Made by a program: the position numbers and the translations under genes
Part shown: positions 1 to 6,634 of the stretch, piece after piece
Numbering within the stretch: the first letter of the stretch is position 1
How the letters are laid out: each line of letters opens with the position of its first letter
Notes under the pieces: generated by a model
The model's input: only the letters and a program-made list of their open reading frames with translations
Database searches by the model: none
What the model was told of the DNA's origin: nothing
Source: a virus
Length of the DNA: 20,657 nt
Virus record (IMG/VR): IMGVR_UViG_3300021364_000790
Location: 1 to 20,657 of that record
Reading direction: 5' to 3' (one strand)

Positions 1-1
1 A

Positions 2-706
2 ATTCAAGCATACGCTGAAGTCGGGGGTGTTAGTGCTACAGCTGCTCCCGTTGCTAATTCTTCAGGCTCTGTTACAAATCAGGCAATCCAAGTTTTACAA
101 GGACCCTACATTACAAACACCTATGGGGCTGGGATCCAGTGTCAGGGACCAACTCTAAACATCACACCATATGTCACTGGTAGTGCTTCTGCTACCAGAC
201 CTTATGAAGATTATTACTATGATCCTGTCTATGATATGAGAGACATGGATGAGGACGGAGCACCTGACAATCCTGGTTCCATTCTCTACACTGTTCCTGT
301 AAGAACAGGACAAAAAGATAACTACAACCTAGGCGTTGGTTTCTCTATGACATGGAGCAAACCATTAGACCAGAAACTACAGGACCAATGTAAAGAAGCA
401 GCTGCTGCTAACATCGCTTTGATGCAACAGACAACTGCTAACAAGAGATTAGATTTTGAGATCGCTAGATTAAAAAATTGTGGCGAGTTGATGAAGCAAG
501 GCATTCAATTCCACCCTCGCTCACCTTATTATAAAGTGTGTGCTGATGTCGTAGTGAATAATCCACCAGGACACCAGCATCCACATGTCCATGCTATCCC
601 TTCCGTTTCTTCTTCCTCCTCGGGAACACAGAACGAAGCTCCTTCACAGCGTGGTTCATCTGACGCTGCTCTGCTTGGCGCTCCCCTTTCGACAAAACGG
701 GAATAG
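2..706 (+). CDS. cyanophage hypothetical protein, 5'-truncated by the window edge
   Basis: Reading frame 2 is open from the first bases to the stop at 704-706 (234 codons), so the true start lies outside the window; the in-frame ATG at 236 is probably internal, because the sequence before it is equally protein-like (AYAEVGGVSATAAPVA, LQGPYITNTYGAGIQCQGP). The visible part has a Gly/Ala/Ser/Thr-rich region, a Tyr/Asp-rich stretch (YEDYYYDPVYD), a probable helical segment (QKLQDQCKEAAAANIALMQQ) and a His/Pro patch (PPGHQHPHVH), then a low-complexity Ser-rich tail. I recall similar proteins annotated only as hypothetical in marine T4-like cyanophages. It is the only plus-strand gene here, and its last 113 bases lie antisense to the next gene; the tail after HAIPSV looks like non-selected translation. 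Function unknown. Confidence 0.8.
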   Translation: MQAYAEVGGVSATAAPVANSSGSVTNQAIQVLQGPYITNTYGAGIQCQGPTLNITPYVTGSASATRPYEDYYYDPVYDMRDMDEDGAPDNPGSILYTVPVRTGQKDNYNLGVGFSMTWSKPLDQKLQDQCKEAAAANIALMQQTTANKRLDFEIARLKNCGELMKQGIQFHPRSPYYKVCADVVVNNPPGHQHPHVHAIPSVSSSSSGTQNEAPSQRGSSDAALLGAPLSTKRE

Positions 707-1394
707 GTTTCTTTCTAATTGCTGCAATCTTCTTCATCACTTTCTTAACCGTTGGTTTGACTGCTTTCAAAAGTATGTCTGCCAACGGTTTTGCTAATAG
801 TGCTGATGCTGTAGCAATGACAGCAACACCACCCACCTGTACAACCTGACCACCACTAGGCAGTCCTGCTACTATCTGTTGAGGTAGTGGGACTGCTTCT
901 GTTATCTGGACACACTCGTTGCCCATCAGTTTATATTCAACTACCTTCTTTCTAAATCCTTCTACCAGTGTTCCTACAGGTTCCTTTGCTTCCTGTGCTG
1001 GTGTAGGACAATCTACCTTCGCAGTAGCAGGAGGAATTTTAGGTGTCGCTGGTAACTCGGGAGCTACGGGAGTTTTAGGTTGCCTTGTATCTACCTCTGG
1101 ACGCTGTGTTGGCAGCATCTGGTTAGGTTCAAAATTAATAGGATTATAACTGGGAACGCCAGCGTCACAATACGTAACCAGTCCTCTGTCGTCATCACTT
1201 CCGACAGTTTTAGATTTGCTATTACTCTCGTGTGCCTCTACACAACCAGGCACATCAACGATAGGCACACCAATATTTACCACTACGGGAGGTGCTAGTG
1301 GTATAGATGTGTAATTTTCTGTCGCTGTTACTACTTTTGGAATGTCAATCTCCCGAATGTTGATGTTGGGAGAAGTAATGTTAGGGATTTCCAT
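594..1394 (-). CDS. proline-rich protein with a C-terminal hydrophobic and basic region, unknown function
   Basis: 266 residues from the ATG at 1394, which overlaps the upstream stop as TAATG; an in-frame TTG six bases earlier is a less likely start. Residues 1-50 are rich in Ile/Pro/Val (MEIPNITSPN), and residues 85-140 are a Pro/Thr/Glu/Lys linker. Residues 183-208 form a hydrophobic Gly/Ala/Val stretch that could sit in a membrane. The tail is very basic (KKVMKKIAAIRKKP, then RRKKKRKG at the end). Cysteines occur at about 51, 76, 129 and 161. It is the last gene of a four-gene overlapping set, so it is probably translationally coupled. No enzymatic motif is visible. The architecture would fit a membrane- or nucleic-acid-associated phage protein, but I do not assign a function. 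Confidence 0.82.
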   Translation of the reverse strand: MEIPNITSPNINIREIDIPKVVTATENYTSIPLAPPVVVNIGVPIVDVPGCVEAHESNSKSKTVGSDDDRGLVTYCDAGVPSYNPINFEPNQMLPTQRPEVDTRQPKTPVAPELPATPKIPPATAKVDCPTPAQEAKEPVGTLVEGFRKKVVEYKLMGNECVQITEAVPLPQQIVAGLPSGGQVVQVGGVAVIATASALLAKPLADILLKAVKPTVKKVMKKIAAIRKKPIPVLSKGERQAEQRQMNHAVKELRSVFPRRKKKRKG

Positions 1395-2035
1395 TAGCAA
1401 TCATTAAATACTTGTCCTACTTCAGATCCAATATTAGATCCTACTTTTTGTCCTAGGAGTAATGCCCAACCACCTGCCAACCATCCAACGTAAGGGATGT
1501 TGACAACAGCAGGAACGATAGCACCAGCAGCTATAGCACTACCTGCCATCGCACCTTGTGAGCGTGCGCCAGCGTCCGCCCTGATGCACTCTTCGCTTTT
1601 TGCAAGGGACTTTCCCTCGCTGTCTACTGCAGCGCCTCCTAGGTTGCGTACACCGTCCATTGTATATTGATCACGACGATACTCTCTTCTCATCTCAGTC
1701 TGGTCTCCAAAGAAACCTTCCTTATGTTTGTTCAGGTGCAGAGATCTTTCTGAGTTTAGAATAGCAGGATCGTTTGCTTTATACTCAATCTCATATCCAT
1801 CCTTACCCGCTTTGATTTTATAAGACGAGTAAGGACCATGAGGAATATTAATAGTAGGGGGTTGATGAACCTTTTCTTGTGGTCTCAACACATAACCCAG
1901 AAGTCCAATATGAGAAACACCTAGGACGGCACCTAATGCCAACGCCGCCACCTTTATTGGTGATCTTTTCTTTGTTGGCATTTCCATTGGTGTTTCCTCG
2001 GTAGGTGTTACATCAGACTTCCAGGGTAGTTTCAT
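1394..2035 (-). CDS. membrane-anchored protein with glycine-rich C-terminal segment
   Basis: 213 residues; the ATG at 2035 overlaps the previous stop as ATGA, indicating coupling. After about 25 polar residues there is one transmembrane helix (about 28-50, AALALGAVLGVSHIGLLGYV) preceded by a basic KKRSPIK, so the N-terminus is probably cytoplasmic. A soluble middle part follows (GPYSSYKIKAGKDGYEIEYK, then Arg-rich MRREYRRDQYTMDG). Residues 158-207 are Gly/Ala-rich with small residues at regular spacing (GAMAGSAIAAGAIVPAVV, GQKVGSNIGSEVGQ), like glycine-zipper segments that insert in or cross membranes. I recognise the pattern from cyanophage hypothetical proteins but know no function. A membrane or channel-like role is inference only. 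Confidence 0.82.
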   Translation of the reverse strand: MKLPWKSDVTPTEETPMEMPTKKRSPIKVAALALGAVLGVSHIGLLGYVLRPQEKVHQPPTINIPHGPYSSYKIKAGKDGYEIEYKANDPAILNSERSLHLNKHKEGFFGDQTEMRREYRRDQYTMDGVRNLGGAAVDSEGKSLAKSEECIRADAGARSQGAMAGSAIAAGAIVPAVVNIPYVGWLAGGWALLLGQKVGSNIGSEVGQVFNDC

Positions 2036-2286
2036 GGTAGTGATGGGATAGCAGGTCCAGTTGTGCTAGGGACAGCAGGACCAGTTACCTTAGGTAACTC
2101 TGGCATTGCTGCATCCAACATACCAGGGAGAGCAGCAGTGACTGCTTCCGTTGCTGCCTTAGTAGCAGCACCTTTTGCTTGATCAATCAGGGCATCCTTA
2201 TTCAGAAGGACATAACCAGCACCACCAATCAAGGCAGCACTGGTCAATCCTGACAATAGAGCGATAACATTAATTACTTTCTGCAT
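2032..2286 (-). CDS. small single-span membrane protein
   Basis: 84 residues from the ATG at 2286, chosen over an in-frame TTG at 2313 because the ATG gives a clean N-terminal membrane helix and only a 17-base overlap with the upstream gene. Residues 4-27 are hydrophobic (NVIALLSGLTSAALIGGAGY), followed by a Lys/Asp/Ala helix (KDALIDQAKGAATKAATEAV). The C-terminus is Pro-rich with an imperfect repeat (TGPAVPSTTGPAIPS). Its stop overlaps the next ATG as ATGA. Small proteins of this form are frequent in cyanophage genomes and carry no known role. The helix-plus-Pro tail could be a membrane adaptor for its neighbours, which is inference. Confidence 0.78.
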   Translation of the reverse strand: MQKVINVIALLSGLTSAALIGGAGYVLLNKDALIDQAKGAATKAATEAVTAALPGMLDAAMPELPKVTGPAVPSTTGPAIPSLP

Positions 2287-2596
2287 CTTTCTTAGGTTCG
2301 ATAGCGGAGACAACCTCTGGTTCTTTTTTTGCTACTTGTTTGGCAGGAGCAGCACCGCCACTCTTAGCGGGAGACAGTCCAAAGGCAGCTAACGATCCAG
2401 AGAAGACCGATGCGATGAAGGTAGGATCAAAATCTAGGATCTTTTGACCATTAGGTAAGCGAACGTAACTAAAGGTTAGGAGAGAAGCAGACCAAATAAG
2501 TACAACAACTTTCACTAAATTACCAAGAACTTCACTTTTATCTTCATGCTGGTCGTCTTTCTCTTCTACCTTTGCTTTTGATTTATTTCCTAGCAT
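2270..2596 (-). CDS. small membrane protein, first gene of a four-gene overlapping operon
   Basis: 108 residues, ATG at 2596, 23 bases after a NATAAATA late-promoter motif. The N-terminus is highly charged (residues 5-22, KSKAKVEEKDDQHEDK). A transmembrane helix follows at about 25-46 (VKVVVLIWSASLLTFSYVRL), and a second weaker hydrophobic segment lies at 58-74 (PTFIASVFSGSLAAFGL). The tail is Lys/Glu/Ala/Pro-rich. The form of charged N-terminus, one or two helices and charged tail is compatible with a holin-like protein, but no endolysin is present nearby and I would not call it a holin from this alone. The Shine-Dalgarno match upstream is poor. Confidence 0.8.
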   Translation of the reverse strand: MLGNKSKAKVEEKDDQHEDKSEVLGNLVKVVVLIWSASLLTFSYVRLPNGQKILDFDPTFIASVFSGSLAAFGLSPAKSGGAAPAKQVAKKEPEVVSAIEPKKDAESN

Positions 2597-2618
2597 AGGT
2601 ATAGGAGTAAGGCTCTTC

Positions 2619-2626
2619 TATTTATG
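2619..2626 (-). promoter_or_regulatory. late promoter motif CATAAATA
   Basis: Minus-strand CATAAATA, a full match to NATAAATA, the late motif described for T4-like cyanophages. It lies 22 bases before the ATG at 2596 and contains the TAA stop of the upstream oxygenase gene (2622-2624). It probably drives the four small genes at 594-2596. Confidence 0.75.
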
Positions 2627-3239
2627 TTGCCAACGCCAAATTGCCAGCGACAGAAATCCTAGGTTCATCAGTACCATAAAAAGGATAGACAAGATGATTC
2701 ATCTCAGCAGGGAAGAACACCATCAGACCTTCCATCTGCTTACCCATAGGATAGTTGAATGATCTCCTACCACCAAATATATTTACATACTCAAACTGAA
2801 AACAAGAAACACATGGACTGGTAGTCTTCTTTGCAAAAGGTAGTTCCATCTGGTCTCTTGTTTCTACTGGCATCTTCATCCAGATGACAAAAGAATAGAC
2901 ACCAAAGTGTACATGAGATGGATTGAACTCAGTCTGATACTGCCAGTTCACCCAGAGATCATGCAACTGTATGGTTGCTTCCTTTGGTATCTCTGCTACC
3001 AGTTGACAAGGTTTGTAATTAAAATGCTTCTGATAATCATCAGTAACTTCACCGATGAAAGAAAGAAACTTATCACTAGCATCTAACTCCAAGCTGGTGC
3101 TGATGTTGCCAGCAAGTTTTTCTTTTGCGTCTACGCTAGCATGATCGATCATCTCCCAGAGATCTTTCATGACCTCATTTGGGAGACGAACTTCTAACCA
3201 CCCATCATTGGTGGGAACAATAGGTCTTGACTGTAACAT
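2622..3239 (-). CDS. 2OG-Fe(II) oxygenase-like protein (phage type)
   Basis: 205 residues. The C-terminal half has the marks of the short phage/bacterial 2-oxoglutarate, Fe(II)-dependent oxygenases: HVH at residues 109-111 followed by a Tyr/Phe/Val strand (FGVYSFVIWMKMP), a distal His at 182 (MNHLVYP), and RISVAGN at 194-200, whose Arg would bind the 2OG carboxylate. As is usual in this subfamily, the first iron motif reads H-x-H rather than H-x-D. Known members couple 2OG decarboxylation to hydroxylation of a protein or small substrate; the substrate here is unknown. Relative to the 150-residue oxygenase in this window it has an insertion between strand and distal His (about 125-165) with three Cys. 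Its start codon touches an 11-bp palindrome and lacks a well-placed ribosome site. Confidence 0.82.
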   Translation of the reverse strand: MLQSRPIVPTNDGWLEVRLPNEVMKDLWEMIDHASVDAKEKLAGNISTSLELDASDKFLSFIGEVTDDYQKHFNYKPCQLVAEIPKEATIQLHDLWVNWQYQTEFNPSHVHFGVYSFVIWMKMPVETRDQMELPFAKKTTSPCVSCFQFEYVNIFGGRRSFNYPMGKQMEGLMVFFPAEMNHLVYPFYGTDEPRISVAGNLALAT

Positions 3240-3265
3240 ATAATAGGGATGCTCTCCCTATTATA
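3239..3265. promoter_or_regulatory. perfect 11-bp inverted repeat between two genes
   Basis: Arms 3239-3249 (TATAATAGGGA) and 3255-3265 (TCCCTATTATA) are exact reverse complements around a 5-base loop. The palindrome fills the gap between the stop of the 1107-residue gene and the ATG of the oxygenase and includes the last base of that ATG codon on the plus strand. There is no T-run after it, so it is not a standard intrinsic terminator. It could be a translational hairpin, an RNA processing or stabilising element, or a protein-binding site. Confidence 0.7.
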
Positions 3266-3288
3266 CATCATGCCTGAGCTTCCGTCCA
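3260..3288 (-). promoter_or_regulatory. possible sigma70-type promoter for the oxygenase gene
   Basis: Minus strand: TGGACG (3283-3288, four of six matches to TTGACA), a 17-base spacer, then TATAAT (3260-3265, exact). Transcription would start about 14 bases before the oxygenase ATG. Early cyanophage genes use host-like sigma70 promoters. The -10 box lies in one arm of the palindrome, so the match may be a by-product of that structure. Confidence 0.35.
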
Positions 3289-6200
3289 GGAGATACGGAA
3301 GTCAATCGCCCTTCTGTTAGAACCACGACCACCACCGATGTTCGTTACCTTGACCGCGAGAACCTCAGGTCCATCAGGGAAAACACCAGTTGGATCAGGT
3401 GCTGTAGTAGCAGAAAGTTGATCTGTACCACCACCTAGAATAGAGTTAGAAATTTCCTTGACTCGTCCTAGATCATAGTCAGCAACACCAGCGTCAGCAT
3501 AGAATCCATAGATAACTTCACCACCCACAAGTTCGTTCGCAATAATAGATGCACCCTGCGTTAGGTCTGCATACTGTGCTAGTGATGTACCACCAACGTT
3601 CTGCCAGTTGACACTGTTAGCAATGTTTGGATTCAATACTAGTTCAACAAAGAACGCACCGTTAGAGGACACCTCAGCAGTTCTAAGAACCAATTGCATT
3701 CTATTAATAAGTTCTCTGGCACCAAATGCACCAGGGATACCATTGTCAACAGCAGGTGCTGTACGGATAGCAAGCAACGCTTTGGTTTGTCCAGAGTTAA
3801 CTTCTCGTCCAGTTCTAGATCCAACCGTGTAAACATATGCTCGGTCATCGTCGTAGAGACCTTCCATAATAACAGAAGAACCCCAGTGACTGATCTGTGG
3901 AACAGATGTAGCGGCAATCAATTCAATTCCTGTTGGTTGTGCTTCATCGTAGGTAAAGTTTTGTGCTGCAGCAGCACCAAGAGCAGGGAAAATTACACCT
4001 GTTGGGTTTGCTGCTGTCACTGCTTTACTCAATTCAATAGTAGAACCAGAGATAGAGTGAACAAAAGTATCTGCAGGGACATCACCACCAATAACTCTCT
4101 GTCCTTTTTGGATTCCAGTTGCACTACTTACGGTGCCAGATGATGTACCAGATGCCATGGTTAGGTTGACTCCAGTTGCACCTGCTTGCTCTCTAGTGAT
4201 ACCAGTAAAGGCACCAGATGTAGCACGTGCTAGAGGAGACAGAGCAGAACCTGTTGCTGTATCGATTGCAATAGGCGTACCACTGTTCAGGGTCTCAGTG
4301 ATAGTAAACTGAGTTCCAGATACTACAGTAGCAACGTAGTATACTTTGTTAGCAGAAATGTTAGAGAAAGGTGTGTCAAAAATGATTGGTTGTACACCAT
4401 TTGGATTCAGTCCAGTAGTAGATGCAACTTCAATCTGGTTGTTTCCAGCAGTAGAAGCGATAACATCCTGAACGAAAGTAGTCTTACCAGTGTAATTAAT
4501 ATACTCTTGAGTACCAGCAGTAGCACCTGTGGTTTTCTTGACTCTTAGTGTTCCCGATGTTGGGAAGTGAGTAGGAGCATCGAAACAATAGAGTGTGCTG
4601 TCACCTGTAGCAAAAGTCTTTGCTAGTTTTGTAGCAGGTGGAATAGTATTTACTTCATAACGAGCAGGTAGGTTACCCGATCTCATGTATGCTTCAGTGT
4701 TCTGGTTGTTGTTAGGAATCTTGTGTGCATAGATTACGTTACCATCTACAGCACGGAATCCCCAGCGTACAAAACCTGCACCATACCAAGAGTAGTCCAT
4801 ATAGAACATCTGCATCTTGGTTGGGTCAAGGTTGTAACCAGTCTTACCAGTACCATCACAACGGTCAATGTTCCAGTCTGCCTGATTCCACTCTGTTTCT
4901 ACAGTCTTAGTAACAGGTACGTTGTTTGCAGATGGTCCACGATAGTCAGGGAAGATAACCAACTGAGTATCAGAGATGATACCATCGACACGATAAGAAG
5001 AACCACGGATGACAATATAGTCACCAGGCTCCAGTTGCTTGGAGAACTTAGTGCTAGCACCATTAACACCAGTGAAACTAGAAACAATCGTATCACCTTG
5101 TGTTACTGTAACTCTGCCAGATAACTGGAAGGTAGATGTTCTACGTACAACGCTAAGATTTCCACTTGCCCAACGGAAGAATAGACCATTCTGCTGGTCC
5201 ATCATACCAATTTCTAACTTAGTTCCGTAAGAATTGATAGGAGTGACAGTGTATTCACCCGTTGCTGTTGTCTCACCAGGAGCAGAAGGAACAACGTACT
5301 GGAATACAAACGGATCAATTACATTTGTTACTTGATACTGTCCATTGTAACGATTGTCACCAACTCCACGAATATCAACCGTAGTATCTCTGGTTACGTT
5401 ATGAGCTTCCGCAGATGTAACTGTTACTGTTGTTCCAGATGCAGTAATAGAGTCAACGTTGACAAGTGCTGGTTCTAGAATCGAACCAGTAGAGAATGCT
5501 ACACCTTTACCAGACTGATATCGGAAGTAACGTTTGGTCTGTCTAATAATCTGTTGATTCTTAGAAGAGGAGTTAGTAGAAAATTTAACACCACCATCAA
5601 ATGCTCTGTGAATCGAACTACCCTGTGGTCTTGGATAAAGTTTGATAGTACCAGAAGAAACAGCACCAGATGGAGACTGATCAGGGAAGTAGAAAAATCT
5701 AGTAGGACTAGAGACTCTAGCAACTACCCACGATCCATTGACGTTAGTACCATTAGATCCAGCAATTGCAATCTCATTGCCAACCTCAAGACCATGTGCC
5801 TTAGATGTATCTACCTGAACTGCTCCTGCCATAGAACCAGCAGCAGATCCAAGAGTAATAGTTCCACCAATATCAGATCCAGTATAGTGAATACCAGAAT
5901 ACAATGCCGTTCTAGCAGAGTCAAAAATACCACTGTTACCTTGTGCCCATTCGTAAGTAGCAGTGTATGTAAAGTCTGTAGTTCCAGATGTGCTGTCAAC
6001 AATGAAGACACCGTTAGCACCAGGGAACAAAGTATCTTGCATAAAGATAGCAGTACCAGCAGCAGGACGTGTTGACTGGTTTGTATCTACAGAAACTGTA
6101 ATCTCTCTGCTGTCTTGTACTGCCTGAACATCAGTAATAACAATAGTATCTTCAGACTTAAATGCAAATGGGTTGTTGTTGATCATCGACAACGATTCCC

Positions 6201-6591
6201 ACTTCGTGCTCTGAGTTCCATACTCAAAGTCAGTATCAATCTGGGACTGAGGAGTCGAGACCCTCATCTTATTTACTGAGTCGTGATACGATTCAGATGG
6301 AGTGATTGTTTCCTGAAAGTCATCAACAATAATCTGGAGTTTGTCTGTGTCAGACATGGCAGATGTATCATATGCCAGTGTCAGTCTAGTTGTCGTGACA
6401 TTTCTAATGTCAGTCTCAATTGCGTAGGCAGTAGCAGTCAACTCAGGATCTGAGAAATTATAGATTACCTTATTGTCCGTAACGTTAGTGATCAGGATAA
6501 GATCTTCTCTCTGAACACCGCCAGGAATAACAACCTGTCTTGCGGACGCATCAAAAAGATAATAGTTACTCAGAATAGTTTTCCTTGCCAT
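3268..6591 (-). CDS. large virion structural protein, cyanophage type
   Basis: 1107 residues. The N-terminus (MARKTILSNYYLFDASARQV, then TNVTDNKVIYNFSDP and KMRVSTPQSQIDTDFEYGTQ) is a form I recognise from structural proteins of marine T4-like cyanophages. Residues 1-140 look like a virion-attachment part. Two related beta modules occur at 262-302 (AHGLEVGNEIAIAG to SPTRFFYF) and 395-435 (AHNVTRDTTVDIRG to DPFVFQYV). Residues 450-650 form a conserved-looking core (MFYMDYSWYGAGFVRWGFRA). A module at 808-866 resembles one in the 1186-residue protein. The C-terminus (960-1107) is another compact region. A late-promoter motif lies 35 bases before the ATG, and AAGGA serves as a distant ribosome site. 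It is probably part of a baseplate or fibre assembly; no exact part is assigned. Confidence 0.85.
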   Translation of the reverse strand: MARKTILSNYYLFDASARQVVIPGGVQREDLILITNVTDNKVIYNFSDPELTATAYAIETDIRNVTTTRLTLAYDTSAMSDTDKLQIIVDDFQETITPSESYHDSVNKMRVSTPQSQIDTDFEYGTQSTKWESLSMINNNPFAFKSEDTIVITDVQAVQDSREITVSVDTNQSTRPAAGTAIFMQDTLFPGANGVFIVDSTSGTTDFTYTATYEWAQGNSGIFDSARTALYSGIHYTGSDIGGTITLGSAAGSMAGAVQVDTSKAHGLEVGNEIAIAGSNGTNVNGSWVVARVSSPTRFFYFPDQSPSGAVSSGTIKLYPRPQGSSIHRAFDGGVKFSTNSSSKNQQIIRQTKRYFRYQSGKGVAFSTGSILEPALVNVDSITASGTTVTVTSAEAHNVTRDTTVDIRGVGDNRYNGQYQVTNVIDPFVFQYVVPSAPGETTATGEYTVTPINSYGTKLEIGMMDQQNGLFFRWASGNLSVVRRTSTFQLSGRVTVTQGDTIVSSFTGVNGASTKFSKQLEPGDYIVIRGSSYRVDGIISDTQLVIFPDYRGPSANNVPVTKTVETEWNQADWNIDRCDGTGKTGYNLDPTKMQMFYMDYSWYGAGFVRWGFRAVDGNVIYAHKIPNNNQNTEAYMRSGNLPARYEVNTIPPATKLAKTFATGDSTLYCFDAPTHFPTSGTLRVKKTTGATAGTQEYINYTGKTTFVQDVIASTAGNNQIEVASTTGLNPNGVQPIIFDTPFSNISANKVYYVATVVSGTQFTITETLNSGTPIAIDTATGSALSPLARATSGAFTGITREQAGATGVNLTMASGTSSGTVSSATGIQKGQRVIGGDVPADTFVHSISGSTIELSKAVTAANPTGVIFPALGAAAAQNFTYDEAQPTGIELIAATSVPQISHWGSSVIMEGLYDDDRAYVYTVGSRTGREVNSGQTKALLAIRTAPAVDNGIPGAFGARELINRMQLVLRTAEVSSNGAFFVELVLNPNIANSVNWQNVGGTSLAQYADLTQGASIIANELVGGEVIYGFYADAGVADYDLGRVKEISNSILGGGTDQLSATTAPDPTGVFPDGPEVLAVKVTNIGGGRGSNRRAIDFRISWTEAQA

Positions 6592-6626
6592 TACCTATGT
6601 TCCTTGGAATATTTTTATGCTTTATC

Positions 6627-6634
6627 TATTTATC
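6627..6634 (-). promoter_or_regulatory. late promoter motif GATAAATA
   Basis: Minus-strand GATAAATA, 35 bases before the ATG at 6591. Its first two bases are the last two of the TGA stop of the upstream gene. It probably drives the 1107-residue gene. Confidence 0.75.

Noticed and set aside
2287-2313. Upstream TTG start for the small membrane protein at 2032-2286
   Set aside because: It would add nine polar residues and a larger overlap; the ATG at 2286 gives the expected N-terminal membrane helix.
594-2596. Four-gene membrane set as a lysis cassette
   Set aside because: Helix patterns alone are not enough; no endolysin or spanin lipobox is present in the window.
3239-3265. Palindrome as an intrinsic terminator
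   Set aside because: The stem is AT-rich at its base and is followed by coding sequence without a T-run on either strand.
3694-4143. 149-codon plus-strand open frame, Cys/Ser/Arg-rich
   Set aside because: It lies wholly inside the 1107-residue minus-strand gene, has unnatural composition and no recognisable motif; it is a shadow of biased codon use.
5554-6075. 173-codon plus-strand open frame
   Set aside because: It is antisense to the same structural gene, with Ser/Arg/Thr/Cys composition typical of a shadow frame and no ribosome site or family resemblance.
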